Source: an uncultured Cohaesibacter sp. (GTDB lineage: Bacteria; Pseudomonadota; Alphaproteobacteria; Rhizobiales; Cohaesibacteraceae). Taken from it: 64,000 nt of DNA. Location of the stretch: positions 2,299,001 through 2,363,000 of the forward strand of contig NZ_OY782764.1 in NCBI RefSeq assembly GCF_963678225.1. Reading direction: 5' to 3'. This document shows positions 49,796 through 58,645 of this stretch, in pieces (the stretch's first letter is position 1; each line of letters opens with the position of its first letter). The position numbers and the translations under genes were made by a program. The notes beneath the pieces were generated by a model. It saw only the letters and a program-made list of their open reading frames with translations. It made no database searches and was not told the DNA's origin.

Positions 49796-52510
49796 TTAGA
49801 TCAGCTTGGCTATTTTTTTCGAGATCTCCGGCACCTTGAAAATCATGCGCACGAGATCAGGATCATCCGGATCCATGTGGGTTTCGAAGCCAAGCGCTTC
49901 GCACATCTGCCGCATGGTTTGATTGGAGCGCAGTACCTCGCCTTCCACTTCCTTGAAACCATCCTTTTCGGCATAAGCCAGAATGAGTTTCATAAGCATC
50001 CAGCCCATTCCCAGACCCTTGAGGTCGGAGCGCACCATAACGGCATATTCGCCTTTCTCGTGGTCTGCATCGCCCATCAAACGCACCGAGCCGAGCATTT
50101 CGCCACTTTTTTGGTCGACCGCTATGAAGGCCATGGATCGGGCATAGTCGATTTGTGTCAGTCGGGCAATGAAAGCGTGGCTTAGGCTGCGTGCCGATGA
50201 GAAGAAGCGAAGGCGCATGTCATCATCTGTGACCCGATCAAAAAAGGCCGGAAAGAGCGCTTCGTCCTCGGGCCGCATAGGGCGGATGAAAACAATGCGC
50301 CCATCCTTGAGAGTACGTTCCTGCTCCCATTCGCTTGGGTATGGCTTGATGGCAAAGCGTTTATGGGGATGCTCATGCGCATCCACCTGTGTCACCCGCA
50401 CGCGCGCGTCCGCGATCACGTTGCCACTTGCATCTGCCAATACGGGGTTGAAATCGAGCTCCTGAATTTCCGGAAAATCGGAAGTCATCTGGCTCATGCG
50501 CACCAGCATTTCAGCCAGCGCCCCCTTGTCGCAGGGCGCGGTATCGCGATAGCCCTCAAGACGACGATTGACCCTCGTTTTCTCGATCATCGCCCTTGCC
50601 GAGAGCAGATCAAGCGGCGGCAGGGCCAATGCCTTGTCGCGGATGACCTCTACCGCTGTGCCACCCCGCCCGAAGACCATGACAGGCCCGAAGACCTCAT
50701 CCACCATCATGCCCGCGAGTAGTTCGATGGCGTGGGGCTTACGGATCATCGGATGGACGGTCACGCCTTTGATATCGGCATCCGGATAGGCCTCCTTGGC
50801 CCGTTCCAGAACCTGCTGTGCAGCAGTGGCCACTGCGCCGGTGTTGGTCAGGCCAAGAACCACCCCGCCAATATCGGACTTGAAGCGGATATCGGGGCTG
50901 TCGATCTTGACGACGGCAGCGCCATGTGACGAGAGAATGGGCGCAGCCAATTGCGCCGCCTCTACGGCATTGCTGGCCGCATATGAGGCCGCCATAGGCA
51001 ATCCGTAGGCTTTCAGGAGTTTGGAGACATCCACCGCATCGAGGCAGTCATGCCCTTCCATCAACGCCTCATCTATGACGGTGCGTGCCTCTTCATAATC
51101 AGGCTGGAATGTGCCCAGCGCGGGCGGCATCAGCATAAGCTGATCCTGTGCCTTCATATGGCGTAGAACATATGAAATGCCCTGAATCGCGTCGGCCGGT
51201 GTTTCGAAATGGGCAATATCGGCGTCTTCATAAAGTTTGACCAGATCAGGACCGCCGCCAAGTCGAACAGCAAATACGGGAACGCGGCGCTTGCCTGCCT
51301 TTTTGCGTTCGGCCATCAGATCAACCACTGCGCGGGCAGCATCTTCGCTTGAGCCAATGGCCGAGGGGCAGAACAAGCCAAGCACAGCATGCACGCCCTT
51401 GTCTTCCATAACGACATCAAGAGCTGCCTTATAGCGGGCCGTATCCGCATCTGTTACGATGTAAACCGGGTTGTTGCGCGACCAGCCATCAGGCAGGATG
51501 GCATCCAGACTGGCGATCGTTTCCTCACTCAAAGTGGCCAGATTTCCCCCTTGCTCTACCAGATGATCAACAGCCAACACGCCAACGCCGTTGCTGTTGG
51601 CCACAATAGCCAGATCAGGCCCTTTCAGGGCTCGGATATGCGTGAGCGTTTCAACCGCGTAAAAGATCTCTTGCAAGCTGTAGACCCTGAGCATGCCCGC
51701 GCGCTCGAAGGCGGCATCATAGACTTCGTCAGCGCCGGCCAAGGCGCTTTTGCGCGAGGCAACGGCTGCCAGTCCTTGCGGATGTCGTCCGGACTTCATC
51801 AGGATAACCGGTTTGGCGCGGGCGGCGGCCCGGGCCGAGGTCATGAACTTGCGGGCGTCTCTGATATTTTCGATATAAAGCAGGATCGCGCGCGTGCGGG
51901 CATCCATGGCGAAATAATCCAGCATGTCAGCGATATCGACATCGACCTTGTCGCCCAGCGCGACCAGTCCGGTGAAGCCTACATTGTTATGGCTCGCCCA
52001 CTCGGCAACAGAGGTCACAATAGCGCTGGATTGTGAGATGAGCCCCAGATCGCCTGAAAGGCCGGGCACATGGCTGAAGGATGCATTGAGCCCCGCCGCA
52101 GGAGACAACACCCCGATGGTGTTCGGGCCGAGCAGGCGCATATGGTAGCGCGCACCAACCTTGGCGGCTTCTTCGGCCAGAGAGCCTGCGCCTGAGCCCA
52201 TATCGATGGATAGAATAATTGCGCCCCGACAGCCCTTTTTGCCCAACTGTTCAATTGTTTCAACCACTGAAGGCGGAGCAATCGCAACGATGGCGAGATC
52301 AATCTTGGCGTCAATCTCCTCTACGGATTTGTAAAGCGGCAGACCTTCCAGCTCACCCCCTCGGGGATTGACCAGAAAGAGCTTGTCCTTGTAGCGGCCT
52401 TCCAACAGATTCCGCACCAGCGCATTGCCGATGCTGCCTTGCTTGGAGGAAGCGCCAATAAGGGCGACGTTGCGAGGGCGAAAGAATACATCGAGGTTGA
52501 AACTGCTCAT
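49796..52510 (-). CDS. Pat-type protein: NDP-forming acyl-CoA synthetase fused to GNAT acetyltransferase
   Basis: 904 residues: CoA-binding domain (FFRPRNVALIGASSKQGSIG), succinyl-CoA-ligase-like domains, ATP-grasp domain (about 490-710; HGAAVVKIDSPDIRFKSDIGG) and a C-terminal GNAT domain (about 735-895; VMVRSDLKGLGMGWMLM is the acetyl-CoA loop). This matches PatZ/YfiQ/Pat, which acetylates lysines, for example of acetyl-CoA synthetase. In active acyl-CoA synthetases the catalytic His sits in an SHTGSLAG-like motif; here it reads SRKSALAG, so the ligase part is probably a regulatory acyl-CoA sensor as in Salmonella Pat. The ATG at 52510 is supported by homologous starts. Confidence 0.9.
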   Translation of the reverse strand: MSSFNLDVFFRPRNVALIGASSKQGSIGNALVRNLLEGRYKDKLFLVNPRGGELEGLPLYKSVEEIDAKIDLAIVAIAPPSVVETIEQLGKKGCRGAIILSIDMGSGAGSLAEEAAKVGARYHMRLLGPNTIGVLSPAAGLNASFSHVPGLSGDLGLISQSSAIVTSVAEWASHNNVGFTGLVALGDKVDVDIADMLDYFAMDARTRAILLYIENIRDARKFMTSARAAARAKPVILMKSGRHPQGLAAVASRKSALAGADEVYDAAFERAGMLRVYSLQEIFYAVETLTHIRALKGPDLAIVANSNGVGVLAVDHLVEQGGNLATLSEETIASLDAILPDGWSRNNPVYIVTDADTARYKAALDVVMEDKGVHAVLGLFCPSAIGSSEDAARAVVDLMAERKKAGKRRVPVFAVRLGGGPDLVKLYEDADIAHFETPADAIQGISYVLRHMKAQDQLMLMPPALGTFQPDYEEARTVIDEALMEGHDCLDAVDVSKLLKAYGLPMAASYAASNAVEAAQLAAPILSSHGAAVVKIDSPDIRFKSDIGGVVLGLTNTGAVATAAQQVLERAKEAYPDADIKGVTVHPMIRKPHAIELLAGMMVDEVFGPVMVFGRGGTAVEVIRDKALALPPLDLLSARAMIEKTRVNRRLEGYRDTAPCDKGALAEMLVRMSQMTSDFPEIQELDFNPVLADASGNVIADARVRVTQVDAHEHPHKRFAIKPYPSEWEQERTLKDGRIVFIRPMRPEDEALFPAFFDRVTDDDMRLRFFSSARSLSHAFIARLTQIDYARSMAFIAVDQKSGEMLGSVRLMGDADHEKGEYAVMVRSDLKGLGMGWMLMKLILAYAEKDGFKEVEGEVLRSNQTMRQMCEALGFETHMDPDDPDLVRMIFKVPEISKKIAKLI

Positions 52511-52988
52511 TTGAAATCGGAGCCTTTGCCTATGTGAACACAGCGTCGTCGATGGCATGTGCCTGAAACTCTTGCAGCTTCCAGTTTCCGTTAAAGTTGT
52601 TCGATTCTCAAAGACTTTCCCATCAAATTGACCAGAAGTATAAGGCACGTATTGGTCTCAAAATCAGAGCGGTGGGCCTTTTTCTGAAAAGCTGAACAAT
52701 CTGCAAGGAGATTTTCAAATTATCGTTAACGAAAATAAATGCGTTGGACATGCGCTCTCAAAAGTAAATTTAAAATAATTGGCGGTTTTGTTAATGGGAG
52801 AAGGCTCTTTTGTTAAATTGAAAGCTGCAATTTTAATTGAATTATTTATGTGGGAATTTTAGAGAGCTTGGATTATTTAATAAATTTCTTTTCTTTTTGT
52901 GGCAAGAAGTTGAAGCGTATGAACAAAAATTTAAAACCTTGCTGCTAACCTGACGAAAAGTCGTGGAGTTGCTGCTGGGAGGCCAACA
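52511..52988. other. AT-rich intergenic stretch
   Basis: About 480 nt between the divergent Pat-like gene and the small coiled-coil gene. It is AT-rich with several TTAA words but no CtrA site in correct spacing and no supportable frame. It presumably holds both promoters. Confidence 0.45.
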
Positions 52989-53342
52989 GTGGAACCAGAA
53001 GAGTTTACCAACGAGATCCGAAGGATCAGGTCTGATATCAATAGCCTGGGTAATAAGATCCGGGCTGCTGACTATGGGCATTCGTCCGATGCAAAAATGG
53101 TCGCCAAGCAGATGGGGGACTTAAAGGAGCAGATCAATATGTTGCTTCATCAGGTCGCCCCTATAGAAGATATTCACCTAAAGAGCCTTGCGGTCGAAAC
53201 AAGACTGGAGCGCGTGGAGCGCCGCCTGAAAAAACAGGATGAGATCAAGCAATTGATGTCAGTGGAACAATTGCGCCATACTTGGCTGCCGATTTTTGCG
53301 CTGATCCAGTTGGTCTTGAGCTGGGCCATCTTTTTCAAATGA
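52989..53342 (+). CDS. Hypothetical coiled-coil, tail-anchored membrane protein
   Basis: 117 residues. A long heptad-like helix (FTNEIRRIRSDINSLGNKIR, then METRLERVERRLKKQDEIKQ-type sequence) is followed by a single C-terminal membrane helix (LPIFALIQLVLSWAIFF). It starts with GTG at 52989, with GGGAGG 8 nt upstream. I recognise no family. The layout suggests a membrane-tethered oligomer. A terminator follows closely. Confidence 0.7.
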   Translation: MEPEEFTNEIRRIRSDINSLGNKIRAADYGHSSDAKMVAKQMGDLKEQINMLLHQVAPIEDIHLKSLAVETRLERVERRLKKQDEIKQLMSVEQLRHTWLPIFALIQLVLSWAIFFK

Positions 53343-53369
53343 ACGACAAGATTGCTGTGCAAAGCAAAG

Positions 53370-53399
53370 ACCCGGCGCCTCTGTGGCGCCGGGTTTTTT
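53370..53399 (+). terminator. Terminator after the coiled-coil gene
   Basis: Ten-base-pair stem (53370-53379 with 53385-53394), 5-nt loop, T run. Confidence 0.92.
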
Positions 53400-53433
53400 A
53401 TCGTGTTCTATTGTTGGCAAAGATCAGGAATGA

Positions 53434-54270
53434 TCAATGGGCCATCAGGCAAGGCACAGGCATGGATTCCAGCATCCCGCGGGTGGCGCCACCAAGCACG
53501 AATTCGCGAACACGGCTGTGTCCATAGCCGCCCATGACGACGAGATCATTGCCATTGGCTTCGACATATTTGATCAGTGCATCGGAAATGCCTTCTTCTG
53601 TCGAGGCGATCTTCTGGACTGAGACATTGACACCGTGGCGTGACAGATAAACCGCAAGATCGGCCCCCGGATCGCCCGGCAAGTGGAGTTTTTCCGCGTC
53701 CACCATGACGACCTCCACCTCTTCAGCCTTTTCCAGAATGGACATGGCGGCATACACCGCATGAGCAGCAGTTTTCGAGCCATCCCACGCCACCATGATC
53801 TTCTTGGCAGAGAAGGCCTCAACGCCGACATAGGGGACAATCATGATGGGGCGACCGGAATCGAACAAGGCAGCCTCGATCAGGTCCACACGCAGCGGCT
53901 CCGGACGGTCCGGATGATCCTGCCCGATCACGATCAGATCGCACATGCGGGCGTGATTGAGCAAGGTGTCCAGCCCGCCGGGCATGATGTCGAGAATGCG
54001 CGTTTCAAAGGGCAAGCCGTTGACTTTGGCATAGTCGGAAAAGCGCTCGATAGCGGATTCTGCTTTTTCCTTTGCGCGGTTGCGCGCGTCGGTGATGAAC
54101 TGGTCTGGGACTGGCTGAACCATGAGCGCCGGAACAACCGGTTCGATCAGCGGGGCGACGCCGGTCAGATGGGCATCCATCTGAGAAGCCAGCTCGCTGG
54201 CGATCTGTACGGTGGCTGTCGTGAGATCCGTTTCAATGTCCAAAATGCAGACTACGTCTTTAATGGCCAT
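53434..54270 (-). CDS. Tandem universal stress protein (UspA family)
   Basis: 278 residues with two Usp domains (about 3-148 and 155-278). The second keeps the ATP-binding pattern GGYGHSRVREFVLGGATRGML (G-2x-G-9x-G-S/T-like); the first has GQDHPDRPEPLR and is degenerate. Tandem Usps of this length are frequent in alphaproteobacteria and often respond to low oxygen. GGAGCC precedes the ATG. An FNR/FixK-type box lies about 150 nt upstream, which supports oxygen control. Confidence 0.92.
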   Translation of the reverse strand: MAIKDVVCILDIETDLTTATVQIASELASQMDAHLTGVAPLIEPVVPALMVQPVPDQFITDARNRAKEKAESAIERFSDYAKVNGLPFETRILDIMPGGLDTLLNHARMCDLIVIGQDHPDRPEPLRVDLIEAALFDSGRPIMIVPYVGVEAFSAKKIMVAWDGSKTAAHAVYAAMSILEKAEEVEVVMVDAEKLHLPGDPGADLAVYLSRHGVNVSVQKIASTEEGISDALIKYVEANGNDLVVMGGYGHSRVREFVLGGATRGMLESMPVPCLMAH

Positions 54271-54422
54271 GGTTTGGCTCCTCTATATGCCGGGCCGGCA
54301 GGATGGCTCCCTCGACCCTGTTGTTCAATTGCTTTGCGTCTTTTCCGGCCCCGTTTCCTGAAAAATGGGCCGGAGCAATATCCCTAAATAAAAATTATGC
54401 CGCCTTGGTTTGACCAACTGCT

Positions 54423-54436
54423 TTGACAGGGATCAA
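54423..54436 (-). promoter_or_regulatory. FNR/FixK-type box upstream of the Usp gene
   Basis: TTGAC-AGGG-ATCAA, one mismatch from the TTGAT-N4-ATCAA consensus, in the gap between the DMT transporter and the Usp gene. The site is near-palindromic; the downstream gene on the minus strand is the Usp. Confidence 0.55.
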
Positions 54437-54551
54437 GGATTGACCGGAATTAGCAAGATCCGGCATAGACTTAGGCAGTATATGAAATCGGGGATCTATT
54501 CGACGTCGGAAGGCTCATTATTGCGCGCCCAGACGGCAAAACTATGACAGA

Positions 54552-55457
54552 TCAGCGCTCAAGTTGTGCTCGAGCTGCCGCGCGCAATTCCCGTTCGCTG
54601 GCTCGTTTGAGGCTGTGCTCGCGCCAGATCGTAAAGGATCCGGCAGCCACCACAACCGCACTGCCCGTCAGCATGGCCATCGTAATGTCTTCCTGGAAGA
54701 TGAAGTAGCCAATGAAAAGCTCATAGACCAGCTGGAAGTAGGTGATGGTTTGCACAGTGACGGACTCGGTAAGTGCGAGAGCCTTGATGAGGAAATAATG
54801 CCCGCTCACACCTGTAAGGCACAGCCCGATCAGCCAGGCCCAGTCGGTGGGTGTCACAGGGGACCAGAAGAAGGGGCCAATGATGCTGGTGACGATCAGA
54901 CCGATGATGCCCGTATAGAAGAAGCTGACACTGGCTGGATCATGACGTCCCGCGATGCGCGTTGAAATATTATAGAAGCCCAGCGTTATGGTGCAGAGCA
55001 CGGGCATAAAGAACCAGTAGGTCAGCTCCTGTCCGAAGGGATTGATGATCAGCAACATGCCGCTCATGCCGATGACAATGGCAACCCAGCGGCGCCAGCC
55101 AACCGTTTCTCCCAGAAGAGGGACCGAGAGAATGGCGACAACCAGTGGACTGGCGGCAAATATGGCCTGACTGAGCGCAAGTCCCACATAGGCAAAGCTC
55201 AGAATGGAGATGATGATCTGCCCGACAAGCAGAAAACTGCGTGCGATCTGAAGAACAAGATGGTTGGTATGGATCGTCTCCCGAAAGCCCTTGGGGGAGC
55301 GGAGCGCCCAGATAATGGCAAACAGCGCAAAAGCCCAATAGCGCACCATGGTAATCTGAACCGGATGATAGCTGTGACCAATCACCTTGGTGATGGTATC
55401 CTGACCGGCAAAAATCGTTACGGCCAAGAGGGCATAGAAGGGACCGGAGAGTCGCAT
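54552..55457 (-). CDS. EamA/DMT-family transporter
   Basis: 301 residues with ten transmembrane helices in two EamA halves (about 5-135 and 148-280). Typical features are PLVVAILSVPLLGETVGWRRW at the end of the first half and FQLVYELFIGYFIFQEDIT in the second, where the conserved Glu/Pro marks helix ends. It ends in a basic-acidic cytoplasmic tail (RASERELRAAARAQLER). Drug/metabolite transporters of this type export small metabolites; the substrate is unknown. Single gene. Confidence 0.9.
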   Translation of the reverse strand: MRLSGPFYALLAVTIFAGQDTITKVIGHSYHPVQITMVRYWAFALFAIIWALRSPKGFRETIHTNHLVLQIARSFLLVGQIIISILSFAYVGLALSQAIFAASPLVVAILSVPLLGETVGWRRWVAIVIGMSGMLLIINPFGQELTYWFFMPVLCTITLGFYNISTRIAGRHDPASVSFFYTGIIGLIVTSIIGPFFWSPVTPTDWAWLIGLCLTGVSGHYFLIKALALTESVTVQTITYFQLVYELFIGYFIFQEDITMAMLTGSAVVVAAGSFTIWREHSLKRASERELRAAARAQLER

Positions 55458-55687
55458 GGTATGGCTTTCAGAGCGGGGGGACAGTTTGGGAATGCATCAA
55501 GCAACGCAAAGGTTGCCTCAGTGACTGATCTCATCGATTATCTGTTTGAACCAGCATGAATTCAAGTCTTTATTACAAGGATATCAAAAGTGTCCAAATC
55601 TCTTTGTTGGAGGCTGGATTCTGCGAGCCATCGGTCGGGCCGCTAGCATTCTGTATCTCGGGAGCAGAGCCAACAGTGACATACGCA

Positions 55688-55714
55688 CAAAAAAGGGAGC
55701 CAGAAGGCTCCCTT
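55688..55714 (-). terminator. Terminator of the polytopic chemoreceptor operon
   Basis: Nine-base-pair stem (55693-55701 with 55706-55714), 4-nt loop, followed on the minus strand by a T run. Confidence 0.9.
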
Positions 55715-55746
55715 GAAGCGAATGTGCTCCTCAATGTTCGAGCAGA

Positions 55747-57204
55747 TCAGGCGGCCCGCACAGACTGCAGGAAGCTGGCGATCCGATCGCGGATTTTGTC
55801 CGTTTCCTCGACCATATCCTGAGAGCTTTGCAAAACATCTCTGGCATTGTCGGATGCTTCGGATACCGAGGCGGTCACTTCATCAATGTTGCTGTCGACG
55901 GCCGTGGTTCCTTGCGCTGCTTTCTGCACGCTTGCGCTGATTTCAAGAGTGGCATCGCCTTGTTGGGAAACAGCGGCGGCAATCGAGCTGGTATAGCTGT
56001 TGACATTCTGCATCGTGCTGGCGATCTCTTCGATCGCCTGAACGGCCTCTTTGGTGGAGAGCTGAATGTCGTTGATTTGGGTCGAAATCTCTTCAGTCGC
56101 CTTCGAGGTCTGGGTTGCCAGCTCCTTCACTTCGGCAGCGACCACTGCGAAACCCTTGCCTGAGTCGCCAGCACGAGCAGCCTCGATGGTCGCGTTCAGG
56201 GCAAGAAGGTTTGTCTGCTCGGCGATATCCTTGATGAGGGTCACAACCTGACCGATGCGTTGGGCTGCGCTATCAAGGCTGGCGACCTTTTCGTTGGTGC
56301 TTTGCGCTGCCTGAGAGGTTTCGGTCACCACGCGCTGGGTTTCGCTGATTTGGGACGAGATCTGGTCGATAGAGGTTGCCAGTTCTTCAGCCGATGCTGC
56401 CACGGATTCCACATTGGTGCTGGCGTCAGTTGATGCCTGGGCAACTTCGCGTGAGCGATTGAGAGTGCTCTCCGTCTTTTGGGCCATTTTCTCCGAAAAT
56501 GACTGCAAGCTATTGCTGTGGTTGCTGACCTCATCCAGCATTTCGCTGATGCTCGACTGGAACTGATCAACCAACGCGTCAACCGCTGCGGAGCGAGCTT
56601 TTTCACGCTCTTGCGCCTCGGTTTGATCCTTGGCCAAGGAATCCGCCGTTGTGCGGTGGGCGTTGGCTTCCTCCATCGCGCTGTTTGCGGTTGTGATGAC
56701 CTTGGCAAGTGTAGCTGTCAGCCAGACAAGAACACCGGCCTGCAAAATAAGAACGGCGGCATGCATGAGCACGCGCACGATGTCTGCTCCCCCCGGGAAA
56801 ACAGCCATCGGGTAGACAAAGTTGAGCAGCAAATGATGTACTGCGACCACCACAGCCCCCACCATGATGGTCCGCCAGTTGCACCAGCCCGCCAGAACCG
56901 CAAGCGTGGCAAAGAAATACATATGCCAGTCGATCTGGTAGGGGTGTTCGGCAAAAATATAGACAATGAGTGCCACTTGTGAAGACAGGGCAACCGCGCT
57001 GAGATCCTGGGTGAGGATCGAGGCTCGGCTCTTGAGAGCGGAGAGGGTGGTTGCGCCTGCGCCAACCACGGCGACCGCTGTTGCGATCCAGCCGGTGCTG
57101 GCCTCCAGAGTGACCGTAAAGATGGCTGCAAGAGCCGCATTGAGCCAAAGCAGCCCAATGATGAATTTCAGAAATTGCGCTCTGATGCTGTTAAGATCGG
57201 TCAT
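55747..57204 (-). CDS. Methyl-accepting chemotaxis protein with polytopic membrane sensor
   Basis: 485 residues. In place of a periplasmic sensor it has six predicted membrane helices (about 10-170) with short loops; conserved His/Trp residues lie at the helix ends (DWHMYFF and [13 protein letters not shown]). No HAMP domain is evident: a helical linker leads to the signalling domain with the tip [19 protein letters not shown]. It probably senses something in or through the membrane (redox state, gas or lipid-soluble ligand), and the His residues could bind heme or metal (inference). It follows the 138-residue gene by 21 nt. Confidence 0.9.
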   Translation of the reverse strand: MTDLNSIRAQFLKFIIGLLWLNAALAAIFTVTLEASTGWIATAVAVVGAGATTLSALKSRASILTQDLSAVALSSQVALIVYIFAEHPYQIDWHMYFFATLAVLAGWCNWRTIMVGAVVVAVHHLLLNFVYPMAVFPGGADIVRVLMHAAVLILQAGVLVWLTATLAKVITTANSAMEEANAHRTTADSLAKDQTEAQEREKARSAAVDALVDQFQSSISEMLDEVSNHSNSLQSFSEKMAQKTESTLNRSREVAQASTDASTNVESVAASAEELATSIDQISSQISETQRVVTETSQAAQSTNEKVASLDSAAQRIGQVVTLIKDIAEQTNLLALNATIEAARAGDSGKGFAVVAAEVKELATQTSKATEEISTQINDIQLSTKEAVQAIEEIASTMQNVNSYTSSIAAAVSQQGDATLEISASVQKAAQGTTAVDSNIDEVTASVSEASDNARDVLQSSQDMVEETDKIRDRIASFLQSVRAA

Positions 57205-57225
57205 GACGCTTGCCCATTATTATCC

Positions 57226-57642
57226 TTATTCAACTGATCCATTTGCGTAAGACGTCTGAAGAGTGCGTTGTCGCACAAGGCTTGCGGGCAAGCAGGCCGA
57301 AAAGGCCTCGCCACTACCAACAAACCAGGCACCTGAATGATAGAGGCGCGCAGTGAAACCCGGTTCTTCAGAGACACCGATTGCGATCCATGGTTTGTTT
57401 CCCATGCCAACAAATGCGCCGCCCGCTCTTGCGATGACTTCAACCGCTGCGGTTGGCGAAGACCATGGAGGAACAAACACAACGATCTTGTTGCCAAGAG
57501 CGCGCGGGAGAGACGCAAAGGCTATGACGCCAAAGGTCAGCAATACAAAAAATGCCCCGACCAGAGCATAATGCTTCAGGTCCGGTCGATCTTGGTCCTG
57601 CCTGTTGTTGGTTGGCAGGGAATGCTCGGCGAATTTCCTCAT
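57226..57642 (-). CDS. Hypothetical single-pass membrane protein next to chemoreceptor
   Basis: 138 residues. A cytoplasmic N-terminus, one membrane helix (YALVGAFFVLLTFGVIAFASL) and a small alpha/beta periplasmic or cytoplasmic domain (IVVFVPPWSSPTAAVEVIA, then GKPWIAIGVSEEPGFTARLY-like and SGAWFVGSGEAFSACLPASL). I recall similar proteins in related genomes but no function. Its stop is 21 nt before the chemoreceptor start, so the two are probably co-transcribed and may act together. Confidence 0.65.
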   Translation of the reverse strand: MRKFAEHSLPTNNRQDQDRPDLKHYALVGAFFVLLTFGVIAFASLPRALGNKIVVFVPPWSSPTAAVEVIARAGGAFVGMGNKPWIAIGVSEEPGFTARLYHSGAWFVGSGEAFSACLPASLVRQRTLQTSYANGSVE

Positions 57643-57953
57643 TGCGCGCTCTTTTCGGCACGTGTGTCATATGCCTGTCACAATGGGGTGAGGGCCTTAA
57701 GATTGAGTAATGTACTGATATAAAACAGGCCCTCTTTTTCTATTCTCGCAACTTTGAACAAGCTGTCCACATGCCCTGCGTCTTTTGGGGCAGAAAGAAG
57801 AAATGGTTTGTAAGTATAAGAACTTACAAAAGGGCGGGCCGAGGTGATGACCAAAAAGGCTCTGTGAAAAAAGCCGTCGTGACGAAACGGGCACGTGCGA
57901 TGGCTTGTTCTTCCTTATAGGTGCTAGAGGGTGCGCCTTTCCCTTGCTGCCGG
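57643..57953. other. Intergenic stretch with inverted repeat
   Basis: About 310 nt between rsmD and the chemoreceptor operon, both on the minus strand. It contains the palindrome at 57807-57830. No supportable frame. Confidence 0.5.
57807..57830. repeat. Operator-like inverted repeat
   Basis: Perfect 9-nt inverted repeat TTTGTAAGT / ACTTACAAA around a 6-nt centre. No T run on either side, so an operator is more likely than a terminator. It lies 165 nt upstream of the 138-residue gene and its chemoreceptor. Confidence 0.55.
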
Positions 57954-58511
57954 TTAGCCTTTATAGGTAAGGAATGTAAGTTTGGTGTCGCCGTACCCGC
58001 GCTCTTCCAAATGCTCAAATCCGGTTGGAATGGCAAGCTCTGCCTTGGCATCTTCTTCCCAGATGACCAGCGCCTCGGGCTCCAGCCAGCCGCCCTTTGC
58101 GGCACTGGCAAGCGCCTGCTCGCCGAGCCCTTTGTTATAGGGTGGGTCCATGAAAACCAGAGTGAAGGGGTCCATCGTGCCGACCTCTCCCAGCTTGGTG
58201 GCATCGCGCCGGAAGATTTTGGCCACGCCATTGAGACCGAGCGTTTCCATGTTGGTGCGGATCAGGCCACGCCCTTCCACGCCCTCTTCAACAAACAAGG
58301 CCGCCTTGGCACCGCGCGAAAGCGCTTCGCAGCCAAGAGCGCCGGTTCCCGCGAAGAGATCCAGCACACGTGCCCCTTCGACCGCATTGTCATAGCCATG
58401 CGCCAGAATGTTGAACAGGGTTTCCCGCACCCGATCCGTCGTGGGCCGGATGGCCTGACTTTTCGGAGTTGCCAATTGCTTGCCTTTGCAGCGACCACCA
58501 ACAATGCGCAT
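57954..58511 (-). CDS. rsmD: 16S rRNA (guanine(966)-N2)-methyltransferase RsmD
   Basis: 185 residues. Starts MRIVGGRCKGKQL, the standard RsmD start; the RPTTDRVRETLFN block, SAM-binding VLDLFAGTGALGCEALSRGA and catalytic MDPPY (in FMDPPYNKG) are all present. Methylates G966 of 16S rRNA during 30S assembly. It follows the RluB-type pseudouridine synthase gene on the same strand by 134 nt, an arrangement common in Hyphomicrobiales. Confidence 0.97.
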   Translation of the reverse strand: MRIVGGRCKGKQLATPKSQAIRPTTDRVRETLFNILAHGYDNAVEGARVLDLFAGTGALGCEALSRGAKAALFVEEGVEGRGLIRTNMETLGLNGVAKIFRRDATKLGEVGTMDPFTLVFMDPPYNKGLGEQALASAAKGGWLEPEALVIWEEDAKAELAIPTGFEHLEERGYGDTKLTFLTYKG

Positions 58512-58597
58512 GAGCAGGAATCCTCATCTGGGCTTGATAACAGGTTCAAGCATCATCAAGCTCATTTTGACTGCCTGATGACGGGCAGAACGTGAAA

Positions 58598-58627
58598 GGA
58601 AAAGAAAAGAGGGCGGTTCCGCCCTCT
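58598..58627 (-). terminator. Terminator after the pseudouridine synthase gene
   Basis: Inverted repeat 58608-58616 with 58619-58627 (AGAGGGCGG/CCGCCCTCT), followed on the minus strand by TTTCTTTTCC. Confidence 0.85.
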
Positions 58628-58645
58628 CCATAGGTGATATTTGTC

